DNA of 58,700 bases, taken from positions 1 to 58,700 of the forward strand of contig CALVMD010000011.1 of the NCBI GenBank assembly GCA_944342025.1. The letters are read 5' to 3'. Positions within the stretch are counted from its first letter, which is position 1, and each line of letters begins with the position of its first letter. Both the position numbers and the translations under genes were made by a program. The notes beneath the pieces were generated by a model. The model saw only the letters and a program-made list of their open reading frames with translations, ran no database searches and was not told where the DNA came from. Shown piece by piece: positions 27,689-35,545 of the stretch. The DNA is from an uncultured Clostridia bacterium. GTDB taxonomy: Bacteria > Bacillota > Clostridia > Christensenellales > Borkfalkiaceae.

Positions 27689-27725
27689 AAACGCCCTTTG
27701 CACAAATACCATGCAAAGGGCGTTT
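27689..27725. terminator. Terminator shared by ilvBN and the convergent ppa operon
   Basis: AAACGCCCTTTGCA pairs with TGCAAAGGGCGTTT (27689-27702, 27712-27725). On the minus strand TCGTTTTTTT follows, so the leftward operon ends here; on the plus strand T is weaker. Confidence 0.85.
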
Positions 27726-27754
27726 AAATTGCTTAGACAAAAAAACGTGTACGG

Positions 27755-28267
27755 TCAGACGATTTTGATCTGACACGTGCACATGGCGGAAAGCGCCGTT
27801 TGGTGGCTTTCCGGCGTGACGCCCGCACAGCAGTCGGCGCGGACACTGATTTCTGTTTCGGGACAAAACGCTTTGAGGAGAAGCGCGTTCGAGATGACGC
27901 AGATGTCCGTACATAGGCCTACGATCTCGACTTTTTCATAGCCTGCCTTGCGGACGTGTTCGGCGAGAGAAACGCTGCCGAACGTCGGCTTGTCAATGAT
28001 TTTTTCTGCCGCAGGAAGGTCGGCGCTGATCTCCCACCCGTGCGTCCCTTTTATGCAGTGGGGGACGGGCAGCGATTTCCCTTCCAGAGAGGACAGGTAA
28101 TCGGAGCCGTGCGTGTCGCGGGTGAAGACGATCGTTTCTCCTTCCGCTTGGGCGCGAAGGATGCGCTCTTTAACGCGAGGCACGATCGAGAGCGCTTCTT
28201 TCGTCCCGAGTGCGCCGTCGATGAAATCGTTTTGCATATCGATGACGGCGAGAAGTTTCTTTTTCAT
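27755..28267 (-). CDS. Cysteine hydrolase, nicotinamidase/isochorismatase family
   Basis: A 170-residue protein of the isochorismatase-like fold. The catalytic Asp10 (AVIDMQNDF) and nucleophile Cys123 (GLCTDICV) are present, with RDTHG near residue 50 where metal-binding residues of nicotinamidases occur. It most resembles nicotinamidases, which convert nicotinamide to nicotinate in NAD salvage, but close relatives hydrolyse other amides. The ATG at 28267 begins one base after the stop of the SGNH hydrolase, so the two are coupled. Substrate not settled. Confidence 0.85.
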   Translation of the reverse strand: MKKKLLAVIDMQNDFIDGALGTKEALSIVPRVKERILRAQAEGETIVFTRDTHGSDYLSSLEGKSLPVPHCIKGTHGWEISADLPAAEKIIDKPTFGSVSLAEHVRKAGYEKVEIVGLCTDICVISNALLLKAFCPETEISVRADCCAGVTPESHQTALSAMCTCQIKIV

Positions 28268-28268
28268 G

Positions 28269-28874
28269 TCAGGCAATAAAGGGGCGGATTTTTTTTATGA
28301 GGTTGTCCGCAATCAGGCGCGCGGCGCGATGGGTCGGATGAATGCCGTCTGCCGAATACGCGGAAACGCTGACCGATTTGGAAACGCCGGCGAAGATCTC
28401 ATCGAGCGCAATGTACGCGTCCGCATATTTGGTTGCCGCGCCGTGCACGGCGTCCAAAACCATGTTGAATTCCCGGCGGAAGCGTTTTTTATCGGGCACA
28501 TCGAGAAGGAAGGGTTCTGCAATGATGAGTTTTGCGCCCGACTGTTTGACTTTTTCCGCCACGCGGTCGAAACACGCCGCGACGGCTGCGGGGTCGAATT
28601 CTGTCCCGTTCAGGTATTTGTGCCACACGTCGTTGATGCCCGCAAGGAGAATCACGATATCCGCTTTTTCTGAAAGATCTGCGTCCAGCCTTGCCTCCAC
28701 GTCGGAAATGCGGCTGCCGCTGACGCCGCGGTTGACAAAAGTAAAAGCAATGTCTTCATAGAGCGGCTTGAGCTTTTCTGCGAGGAGAGAAACATAGCCG
28801 TTCCCGAGGTCCGCCGCATTGCTCTTGTCGCGGTCTGCATCTGTGATGGAATCTCCGATAAATAAGATTTTCAT
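28269..28874 (-). CDS. SGNH/GDSL-family hydrolase
   Basis: A 201-residue esterase-type protein with all four SGNH blocks: GDSIT with Ser9, the Gly of VNRGVSG, the Asn of GINDVW, and DGIHPTH with Asp176 and His179. There is no signal peptide, so it is cytosolic. The family removes acyl or acetyl groups from sugars, lipids or small esters; the substrate is unknown. Start overlaps the ppa stop in ATGA. Confidence 0.9.
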   Translation of the reverse strand: MKILFIGDSITDADRDKSNAADLGNGYVSLLAEKLKPLYEDIAFTFVNRGVSGSRISDVEARLDADLSEKADIVILLAGINDVWHKYLNGTEFDPAAVAACFDRVAEKVKQSGAKLIIAEPFLLDVPDKKRFRREFNMVLDAVHGAATKYADAYIALDEIFAGVSKSVSVSAYSADGIHPTHRAARLIADNLIKKIRPFIA

Positions 28875-29407
28875 TTTATTCCCTCGATCATTTTATTATA
28901 ATTGTCTATGCTGCTCTGTACGATCGCAACCGCGCTGTCTTTGCCCATGATCTCTTTGACGGCCGTTGTCTTGTGTTCGAGCGCTTTGTACACTTCAAAA
29001 AAGTGATGCATCTCTTCGAATATGTGCCGCGGCAGCTGAGAAATATCGCTGTAGATATTATAGGTCGGCTCCCGGAAGGGGATGGCGATGATTTTTTCGT
29101 CGCGCTTGCCGTCGTCCATCATGTTGATGACGCCGATCGGATAACATTGAACGAGCGTGGCGGGAAGGATGGGTTCGCTGCACAGTACGAGCACATCCAA
29201 GGGGTCTCCGTCGTCTGCCAGCGTGCGGGGGATAAAGCCGTAACTTGCCGGATAGACCGTCGAGGTATATAAGACTCGGTCAAGGCGCAAAACGCCCGTA
29301 GGCTTATCCAGTTCATATTTGCTTTTCGACCCTTTCTGGATCTCGATGTAGCACATAAAATCGGTCGATTTGATGCGTTCTTTCGCGATGTCGTGCCAAA
29401 TATTCAT
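28871..29407 (-). CDS. ppa: Inorganic pyrophosphatase, family I
   Basis: Hydrolyses pyrophosphate to phosphate, pulling biosynthetic reactions forward. The 178-residue protein carries the family I signature DDGDPLDVLVL with metal-binding Asp66, Asp68 and Asp71, and the upstream YPASYGFIPRTL. The C-terminal HHFFEVYKALEHKTTAV matches the K/Y-containing active-site region. First gene of a three-gene operon with its own promoter; RBS GCAGGTAATC. Confidence 0.95.
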   Translation of the reverse strand: MNIWHDIAKERIKSTDFMCYIEIQKGSKSKYELDKPTGVLRLDRVLYTSTVYPASYGFIPRTLADDGDPLDVLVLCSEPILPATLVQCYPIGVINMMDDGKRDEKIIAIPFREPTYNIYSDISQLPRHIFEEMHHFFEVYKALEHKTTAVKEIMGKDSAVAIVQSSIDNYNKMIEGIK

Positions 29408-29429
29408 GATGATTACCTGCTTTTTTTAA

Positions 29430-29458
29430 TATTTTAACACAAAAAAGCCGGGCATGCA
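29430..29458 (-). promoter_or_regulatory. Promoter of the ppa operon
   Basis: Minus strand TTGCAT (29453-29458), 17 bases, TAAAAT (29430-29435). Confidence 0.65.
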
Positions 29459-29544
29459 ATACTTAATAAAAAATTTAGCTAAAAAAATTGAAGATTCTTT
29501 TTGCAAAATTTCCCAAAGTTTTTTCGGAAAAGAGGAAATTGCCT

Positions 29545-29573
29545 TTGACAATCGCGTCGGAATATGTTATTAT
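29545..29573 (+). promoter_or_regulatory. Promoter of tRNA-Ser
   Basis: TTGACA (29545-29550), 17 bases, TATTAT (29568-29573), about 30 bases ahead of the tRNA. Confidence 0.8.
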
Positions 29574-29608
29574 ATTATAGCGCTTTTCGAAAAGGTGCGG
29601 GCCTGAGT

Positions 29609-29699
29609 GCAGAAGTACCCAAGTGGCTCAAGGGGCTCCCCTGCTAAGGGAGTAGTACGGGAAACCGTAGCGCGGGTTCAAATCCCGCCTTCTGCGCCA
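29609..29699 (+). tRNA. tRNA-Ser(GCT)
   Basis: A 91-nt class II tRNA. The acceptor GCAGAAG pairs with CTTCTGC, followed by G and an encoded CCA. The anticodon loop CTGCTAA at 29641-29647 gives anticodon GCT (29643-29645). The long variable arm (GTACGGGAAACCGTAGC) and the GTTCAAATC T-loop are clear. Confidence 0.97.
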
Positions 29700-29707
29700 T
29701 AGTTAAG

Positions 29708-29761
29708 ATGATCCGAATGCGAAACCGATTTGAGTCGGCGGTGCGTTCGGATCATTTTTTG
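29708..29761 (+). terminator. Terminator of tRNA-Ser
   Basis: ATGATCCGAATGC and GCGTTCGGATCAT (29708-29720, 29743-29755) form a 13-bp stem with one G-T pair, followed by TTTTTT. Confidence 0.9.
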
Positions 29762-29828
29762 TATGATCAAAGTCATAGTCGGAAGATTATGGCTTTTTTG
29801 GTTTGTGCCGGTGAAATTGCCGCGGCGC

Positions 29829-29857
29829 TTGCTTTTCTGCACGCGGCGTGTTATACT
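29829..29857 (+). promoter_or_regulatory. Promoter of the M32 carboxypeptidase gene
   Basis: TTGCTT (29829-29834), 17 bases, TATACT (29852-29857). Confidence 0.65.
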
Positions 29858-29909
29858 GATTGACGATAAACGCGGCGCCCGTGCGGGAGCGTGAAGGAGA
29901 ACAGGATTT

Positions 29910-31427
29910 ATGAACGCAAAGACAAAAAGGGCAAAACAGACATATGAAGAGATCAACAGGCGGCTGCGCGCGCTGTCGCTTCCGTTTTTTCTGCATTCGT
30001 GGGAAGAGGAGCGCATGCCCGAGGCGGGAAAACCGTATCGGAACGGTCAGCTGGTCGAGCTTTCGGCCATAGCGTACGAATATCAGACGGGCGCACGCTA
30101 TACCCGCGGCATCGAAACATTGTATGCGGACAGAGAGTCGCTCGATTCTGTCCTGCGGCACGAGATCGAAGAAGCGAAGCGCAATGCGGATAAACTTGCC
30201 AAGGTGCCGAAAGAGGACTATCTTGCCTACCGCAACGTCTTGCTCGAAGCGTACCCGAAATTCGTAGAGGCAAAAAACACGGGCAAGTTCGATCCCGTCA
30301 AACCTTATCTCAAAAAGATCCTCGCCTATAACCGCAAATATGTCGTCTGGGAGGAGACGGATTCCCTCAAAGGGTACGACGTTTTGCTGGATGAATACGA
30401 ACCCGGGATGACCGTGCAAAAATACGACGAGTTTTTCGGGCTGATCAAAACGGAGCTTGTGCCTTTCCTCAAAAAGGTCCTCGCGGCGCAAAAGCCCGTG
30501 CATCCCGCTTTTACGGAGCGTAAATTTCCCGCGGAAAAGCAGAAAAAATTCTGCGAATACCTCGGAGAGGTCATGCTCTTCGACAAAGCCAAGACGATGA
30601 TGGGGGAAAGCGAACATCCGTATACCAACAACAACGGCAACTGTGATGTGCGCATCACAAACCATTATTACGAAAATGACCTGGCGAGTGCGATTTTCAG
30701 CGCGATCCACGAGATGGGGCACGCCTTATACGAATTGCAGGTTTCCGACGATTTACAGGACACCATGTCGGGCGGCGGCGTATCGATGGCGGTACACGAA
30801 AGCCAGTCCCGCTTTTTCGAGAACATCGTCGGCCGAAGCGCGGCGTTCTGGCACCGCCATTTCCCTGCATTGAAAGAGTGTTTTGCCGAAGAACTGAAAG
30901 ATGTGACCGAAGAGGATTTTTTCGCGTACATCAACCGTGTGAGCGCGGGGTTTGTGCGCACCGAGGCGGACGAACTGACGTATCCGCTGCACGTTCTCAT
31001 CCGCTACGAGATCGAAAAGGAGATGTTCGAAGGGTCGGTGACGGAGGAGAACGTCGAACAGGTCTGGAACGCGAAGTACAAAGAATATCTGGGGCTGGAC
31101 GTGCCCGACGCGGGGCTGGGCGTTGCGCAGGACATGCATTGGTACGGCGGTTCGATCGGCTATTTCCCGACGTATGCGCTCGGGTCGGCGTATGCCGCGC
31201 AGATCCTTTTCGCGATGCGCCGCGATTTTGACGCCGACGCCGCGATGGGGGATCCCACGGTCGGAAAAATCGCCGCATGGCTCAAAGAGCATATCCATCA
31301 ATTCGGCTCGTCCAAATCGCCCGCCGATATTTTGCAGATCGCCTGCGGCGCGCCCTTCGATCCGCATTATTATATCGATTATCTCAAACAGAAATACGCA
31401 AAGATCTGCGGCATCTCAGCAGAATAA
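29910..31427 (+). CDS. M32-family metallocarboxypeptidase
   Basis: A 505-residue cytosolic zinc carboxypeptidase of the Thermus aquaticus (Taq) type, which trims C-terminal residues from peptides. The zinc motif HEMGH is at residues 267-271 and the third ligand Glu297 lies in HESQSRF. Further family marks are the largely helical N-terminus, the GYFPTYALGS stretch and the C-terminal HQFGSSKSPADIL. RBS GAAGGAGAACA precedes the ATG. It is monocistronic. Confidence 0.95.
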   Translation: MNAKTKRAKQTYEEINRRLRALSLPFFLHSWEEERMPEAGKPYRNGQLVELSAIAYEYQTGARYTRGIETLYADRESLDSVLRHEIEEAKRNADKLAKVPKEDYLAYRNVLLEAYPKFVEAKNTGKFDPVKPYLKKILAYNRKYVVWEETDSLKGYDVLLDEYEPGMTVQKYDEFFGLIKTELVPFLKKVLAAQKPVHPAFTERKFPAEKQKKFCEYLGEVMLFDKAKTMMGESEHPYTNNNGNCDVRITNHYYENDLASAIFSAIHEMGHALYELQVSDDLQDTMSGGGVSMAVHESQSRFFENIVGRSAAFWHRHFPALKECFAEELKDVTEEDFFAYINRVSAGFVRTEADELTYPLHVLIRYEIEKEMFEGSVTEENVEQVWNAKYKEYLGLDVPDAGLGVAQDMHWYGGSIGYFPTYALGSAYAAQILFAMRRDFDADAAMGDPTVGKIAAWLKEHIHQFGSSKSPADILQIACGAPFDPHYYIDYLKQKYAKICGISAE

Positions 31428-31437
31428 AAAGCATAAA

Positions 31438-31472
31438 AAACCGCCCTCTCCGAAAAACGGAGAGGGCGGTTT
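31438..31472. terminator. Terminator hairpin, copy 1 of a repeated sequence
   Basis: AAACCGCCCTCTCCG and CGGAGAGGGCGGTTT form a perfect 15-bp stem with loop AAAAA between the convergent M32 and exported-protein genes. Leftward it is followed by further T residues. The same hairpin, with one loop base changed, recurs at 33562-33596. Confidence 0.9.
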
Positions 31473-31483
31473 GCATCGGCAGT

Positions 31484-32371
31484 TCAAACGGTGCATGTAA
31501 CAATAATGCCGGGGACCGATGTATCGCCGTTTGCGGCTTCATAGCAAAACGAAAACTGAAGATCTGTATTTTGATATTGTTCGGGATTATAAATCAATGC
31601 AAGCGTAAACGATCCGTAATAATGCGACGTATCGATCAGATATTCGCCGTAAGGCGTGTATTCGGAAGAGGAGGTTCCCTCCGAGGAGATCGTATCCGGA
31701 TACATCATGCGGAACATCGCGCCGCTGTTGAAGAAACAGGGGAGCGTGAGTTTATCGGCCGAGAGAGTCGCATTGATGAAACACGAGCCTCGCGATAGGG
31801 AGTAAAAAGAGGCGGAATCCGTTTGCGGTATGGTTACGCCGGCTCCATCCGGAATATAAGATTTCTGTAATGTTCCCGTGCCGAAAATTTCATAAATGCT
31901 TTCTTCCATACCCCAGGTAATAGGGAAAGACGGGGCGTATCTGACGGAGATTGCGTCATTTTCTGCATTCCTCTCTGTTTCCCACGCCCAGTGGAAAGTC
32001 AAAAATTTTTTTGCGACGTCGTCGTTTTGTCCGGGAACGTTGCTGACGGTCAACGAGCAGGAGAATCCTTCCCACAGTTTCTCATTCGCTGAGGAAGGTG
32101 CAGAAACCTGCCCTGTCGCCTGATAGACGGCGCCGGCGTTTTGCAGGGCAACTTTTGTGCGGTTTCCTGTCCGGGAAAGAAATTCTTCGGGATAACCGTT
32201 TTCGCGCAAATATTCGTTCGCAGGCTCATAGAAATATGTTTTTGACAGGTACGCTTCAAAGTTCGTTACAGTAGGTTTTTGCGGCCCAGCCCCCGATTCG
32301 CAGGCGCAAACCGGCAACAGAATGAATGAAATGCCCAAAACTTCCGCAAAGATACGTTTTATTTTTTTCAT
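31484..32371 (-). CDS. Predicted lipoprotein, unknown family (paralog 1)
   Basis: A 295-residue protein with a signal peptide of the lipoprotein kind: Lys-rich start, hydrophobic core FAEVLGISFILLP and cysteines at 22 and 24. The mature part is acidic, Ser/Thr/Tyr-rich and beta-like. I recognise no family. It is clearly related to the next gene: matching blocks include NGY..EF..(R/N)TG..TK, LW.GFS..LT(V/I)S, LT(F/Y)H..W.TE and the YE(I/L)(F/Y)G.G.L..SY segment. RBS AAGGAGATC lies before the ATG at 32371. Codon use is like the surrounding genes, unlike its paralog. Confidence 0.85.
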   Translation of the reverse strand: MKKIKRIFAEVLGISFILLPVCACESGAGPQKPTVTNFEAYLSKTYFYEPANEYLRENGYPEEFLSRTGNRTKVALQNAGAVYQATGQVSAPSSANEKLWEGFSCSLTVSNVPGQNDDVAKKFLTFHWAWETERNAENDAISVRYAPSFPITWGMEESIYEIFGTGTLQKSYIPDGAGVTIPQTDSASFYSLSRGSCFINATLSADKLTLPCFFNSGAMFRMMYPDTISSEGTSSSEYTPYGEYLIDTSHYYGSFTLALIYNPEQYQNTDLQFSFCYEAANGDTSVPGIIVTCTV

Positions 32372-32422
32372 AAAAGATCTCCTTGTTTTACCCATAGATC
32401 CGGGGATACGGCTTGAAGCTAA

Positions 32423-33319
32423 TTAGAAATAAAAGTTATCAGAAGTATCCGGGCTCTTTTCGTAGTGTGAATTATCTGATGCAGTGACTCCAATCGTAGT
32501 TTCAGTTCCTAGAACAACTTGAAATTCATATTCTACGTCCTCTTCCCAATGATAAAAAGACGCAACAGCAGTGCCAATTCCGCTTGATATATTTCTTTGG
32601 GCAATGGTAATAGAGAAATTGCCATTAAAGGATTCAGGATTTAAGCTGTAAATGCCGTATGTTCCACTGGCATAATACATCTTTAAGGTAGTACATTGTT
32701 CTAGATTGAGCTTCTTTCCGATGCCGTTGTTTATAAAATGTGATGTCATTGCAGCATCGCCAGTTTTATGTAGAAATGTATAAGTTCCGCAAGATTCAGG
32801 CAGCGGAACATAAATTGAAGGGGTGTAGGAATCAGTCAAAATACCATTGCCATATAGCTCATATACAGCAGAATTTGTTATCCCAGCAAATCCGTGGCTC
32901 CAACTTACAGTAAAACAGTCATTGTTTAGTGCTAATTCTGTATTCCATGAGAAATGATATGTCAATATAAATTGTGGTTGACTACTGTCTTCAGTTATAT
33001 CGCTTATTGTAAGTTGATGTGAAAGGCCTGACCATATATTTGAAGTGAGTGTGTATGATGTTGGATTATAAGACGGTATAACAGAGGTGCTTATAAATTT
33101 AGCATTTTGATTGTATAAATGCAGTTTCGTCTGTTCCCCTGTATTTTTGATGAAAAATTCAGAATATCCATTATCAAGAAGATAATTATTTACTTCATCT
33201 GAAGTAGGCAAGGATTTAGCGGTGGCATAGAAAGTAGGCATAATATTGGCTACGTAGCAGGCAATAGTAAAAATGGACGCTAATAGAAAAATAAGATTTA
33301 ATTTTTTAAATTTTAACAT
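32423..33319 (-). CDS. Predicted exported protein, unknown family (paralog 2, AT-rich)
   Basis: A 298-residue protein with an N-terminal hydrophobic signal (LNLIFLLASIFTIACYV; Cys21 could be lipidated). It aligns along most of its length with the downstream protein, sharing blocks such as NYLLDNGYSEFF against EYLRENGYPEEF and VYELYGNGILTDSY against IYEIFGTGTLQKSY. Its DNA is visibly AT-rich with A/T-ending codons, while its paralog is not, so it probably arrived separately or by transfer. RBS GGGAGAGAAG lies 12 bases upstream of the ATG. The gap to the next gene is about 50 bases, so both may share a transcript. Confidence 0.85.
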   Translation of the reverse strand: MLKFKKLNLIFLLASIFTIACYVANIMPTFYATAKSLPTSDEVNNYLLDNGYSEFFIKNTGEQTKLHLYNQNAKFISTSVIPSYNPTSYTLTSNIWSGLSHQLTISDITEDSSQPQFILTYHFSWNTELALNNDCFTVSWSHGFAGITNSAVYELYGNGILTDSYTPSIYVPLPESCGTYTFLHKTGDAAMTSHFINNGIGKKLNLEQCTTLKMYYASGTYGIYSLNPESFNGNFSITIAQRNISSGIGTAVASFYHWEEDVEYEFQVVLGTETTIGVTASDNSHYEKSPDTSDNFYF

Positions 33320-33453
33320 AATAAATTCTTCTCTCCCATTATCAAATGTATATTTTAATGTTTTTATAATATTTGGCCAGATGTTCCAATAGCCTCTTTA
33401 AAAACCTGCTGCATTGGTTTTACTCTTCATAATTTTATTTTCTTTGTAAATAA

Positions 33454-33482
33454 AGTATAACACTGATTTATATATGTGTCAA
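33454..33482 (-). promoter_or_regulatory. Promoter of the exported-protein pair
   Basis: Minus strand TTGACA (33477-33482), 17 bases, TATACT (33454-33459), giving a leader of about 130 bases. The leader (33320-33450) is AT-rich and shows no clear structure to me. Confidence 0.8.
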
Positions 33483-33561
33483 TATATGAGTAAAAAAACA
33501 TATTCTGTGCAAAATTTGATTCGACTGCTTTTAAGTGATCGGTATTTTGCAATATAGCGAA

Positions 33562-33596
33562 AAACCGCCCTCTCCGAAGAACGGAGAGGGCGGTTT
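33562..33596 (-). terminator. Terminator of mgtE, copy 2 of the repeated hairpin
   Basis: The same 15-bp stem as at 31438-31472 with loop AAGAA. On the minus strand it ends in TTTTTCGC. It lies 14 bases past the mgtE stop. Confidence 0.9.
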
Positions 33597-33609
33597 GCTT
33601 TTTTGAAAT

Positions 33610-35355
33610 TTATGCGACGATGCCGAAAAGGCCTATGGTCACGCCGCAGAAGAGGAGAAGGGACAAAACATCGGTGATGGTCGTGATGAAGGGGTTGGCA
33701 AAGACGGCGGGGTCGATGCGGATGGCTTTTGCAAAGATGGGGACGCAGCAGCCGACGATCTTTGCGACGATGACGGCAAAGGCGATGGCTACGGCCACGG
33801 CTGCGGAATACAAGATCTGATAGTCGTATCCGAAGATCATGCGGTCGATGAGCTGCAGCTTGGCAAAGCATACGACGCCGACGGACAGGGCGATGAGGAT
33901 GGAGACGCGAAGCTCTTTCCAGATCACGCGCAGGATGTCGCGCGGCCGTATCTCGTCGAGCGTCATGCCGCGGATGACGGTGACGGAAGCCTGACTGCCC
34001 GCGTTGCCCGCCGTTCCCATGATCATGGGAACGCACGCCACGAGTACGGGAAGGAGCAGCTGTTCGTACGTATTGAGGATAATGCCCGTAAAGGTCGCGC
34101 CGATCATGAGGATCAGAAGCCACGGGAGCCTGTGCAGGTAAACGCTGAACACGTTCGTCTCGAAATAGGGTTTATCGGAAGGCGTGACCGAGTTCATGTA
34201 CGAGATATCTTCCGTAGCCTCTTCCGTGATGACGTCGAGAGCGTCGTCGACGGTGACGATGCCGACGATGCGCTTTTCCCTGTCAACGACGGGGACGGAC
34301 AGAAGGTCGTATTTGGAGAGGAGGTTTGCCACCTCTTCCTTGTCTTCCTGCGTGTCGACGTAAATAAAGTTGGTCTCCATAAAGGATTCCACTTTTTCGT
34401 CGTAGCCGTGCAGGAGAAGGTCTTTTACGGTCACGATGCCGAGCAGCGTTTTCTGATCGTCGGTGACATAGCAGGTGTAGATCGTCTCTTTGTCGATCGC
34501 CTCGCGGCGGATCTTTTCAAAGCATTCCCGCACGGTCATGTGTGCGCGCAGGGAGATGCACTCCGTCGTCATGATGCTGCCCGCGCTGTCTTCGGGGTAT
34601 TTGAGAATCTCGTTGATCTCTTTGCGCGTTTCGCTGTCCGCTTGCAGAAGGATGCGCTTGACGACGTTCGCGGGCATCTCTTCGATCAGGTCGACCGTAT
34701 CGTCCACGAACAGTTCGTCCAGCATGAGTTTCAGCTCTCTATCCGAAAAGGAGCGGATCAGAAGTTCCTGCTGCGAGCTGTTCATCTCGACAAACGTTTC
34801 CGCCGCCAGCTCTTTGGGCAGAAGACGGAAGACGATGGGCAGGTCCGCTTCGCTCAATTCCGAAAAGATCTCCGCAAGGTCGGCAGGCTCCAATTCCGAG
34901 AGAAGGGGCTTTAACTGAGAGAATTTTTTCTCTTCCAGGTAATCGACGATCTCGACGATTTTGTCGTTTCGGTTTTCGGGCGTCGCCTTTAAGAGGACTT
35001 CGTGCACGACGTCCGTCGGCATGCTTTCGAGCAGTTCTCCGACATCGTCGTCGATGATCTCGTCCGTGACCGACTGCAATTTTACGTCGCTGAAATCTTT
35101 CAGGACGCGCTTTTGCGTGTCGCGGTTCAAAAGGACGAATACGTCTGCCGCCACGTCGTTGTCGAGGCACCCGAACAATGCCGTCAGCCTGTCGCCGTCC
35201 AGCGATTCGAGCAGTTTCGCGATCTCCTCTTCGGTTTCGTCGTCGAGGAGAGCGCGGATGTCGTCCGTGCGGTTTTCGTCCAATAACTGGATGATCTTTT
35301 CGTAAACGGCTTTGCTGTCTTTTTCAATGGCGTCGGGCTCTTTCATATCCGTCAT
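33610..35355 (-). CDS. mgtE: Magnesium transporter MgtE with doubled N domain
   Basis: A magnesium-gated magnesium channel of the inner membrane. The 581-residue protein is about 130 longer than usual. Two successive MgtE N-type superhelical domains (about residues 10-125 and 120-245) are followed by a CBS pair (about 255-390: SIMTTECISLRAHMTVRE, then DLLSVPVVDREKRIVGIVTVDD) and five membrane helices with PMIMGTAGNAGSQAS and FAVIVAKIVGCCVP. I chose the ATG at 35355 behind GGGAGGGAAACGGCT; an ATG three codons on is possible. No M-box riboswitch fits in the short leader. Confidence 0.94.
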   Translation of the reverse strand: MTDMKEPDAIEKDSKAVYEKIIQLLDENRTDDIRALLDDETEEEIAKLLESLDGDRLTALFGCLDNDVAADVFVLLNRDTQKRVLKDFSDVKLQSVTDEIIDDDVGELLESMPTDVVHEVLLKATPENRNDKIVEIVDYLEEKKFSQLKPLLSELEPADLAEIFSELSEADLPIVFRLLPKELAAETFVEMNSSQQELLIRSFSDRELKLMLDELFVDDTVDLIEEMPANVVKRILLQADSETRKEINEILKYPEDSAGSIMTTECISLRAHMTVRECFEKIRREAIDKETIYTCYVTDDQKTLLGIVTVKDLLLHGYDEKVESFMETNFIYVDTQEDKEEVANLLSKYDLLSVPVVDREKRIVGIVTVDDALDVITEEATEDISYMNSVTPSDKPYFETNVFSVYLHRLPWLLILMIGATFTGIILNTYEQLLLPVLVACVPMIMGTAGNAGSQASVTVIRGMTLDEIRPRDILRVIWKELRVSILIALSVGVVCFAKLQLIDRMIFGYDYQILYSAAVAVAIAFAVIVAKIVGCCVPIFAKAIRIDPAVFANPFITTITDVLSLLLFCGVTIGLFGIVA

Positions 35356-35386
35356 AGCCGTTTCCCTCCCGAAAATATTCTCACTC

Positions 35387-35415
35387 AGTATAAGTTTTTT
35401 TCCGCTTTTTGTCAA
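35387..35415 (-). promoter_or_regulatory. Promoter of mgtE
   Basis: Minus strand TTGACA (35410-35415), 17 bases, TATACT (35387-35392). Confidence 0.85.
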
Positions 35416-35482
35416 GCGTTGGCCCGCGCGGGCGGACGGCGCAGAAAAATTTCTTCGATTTTTTTCGGAGGGCCGCATTGGC

Positions 35483-35512
35483 TTGAAAAAAGACGCCCGA
35501 CTGTGTTATAAT
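35483..35512 (+). promoter_or_regulatory. Promoter of the aminotransferase operon
   Basis: TTGAAA (35483-35488), 18 bases, TATAAT (35507-35512). Confidence 0.7.
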
Positions 35513-35545
35513 AGGCGCAATCAATACCGGCAGGAAGGTTGTAAC

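Noticed and set aside
35356-35545. Possible magnesium (M-box) riboswitch before mgtE
   Set aside because: The leader between the promoter and the start is only about 25 bases, too short for an M-box.
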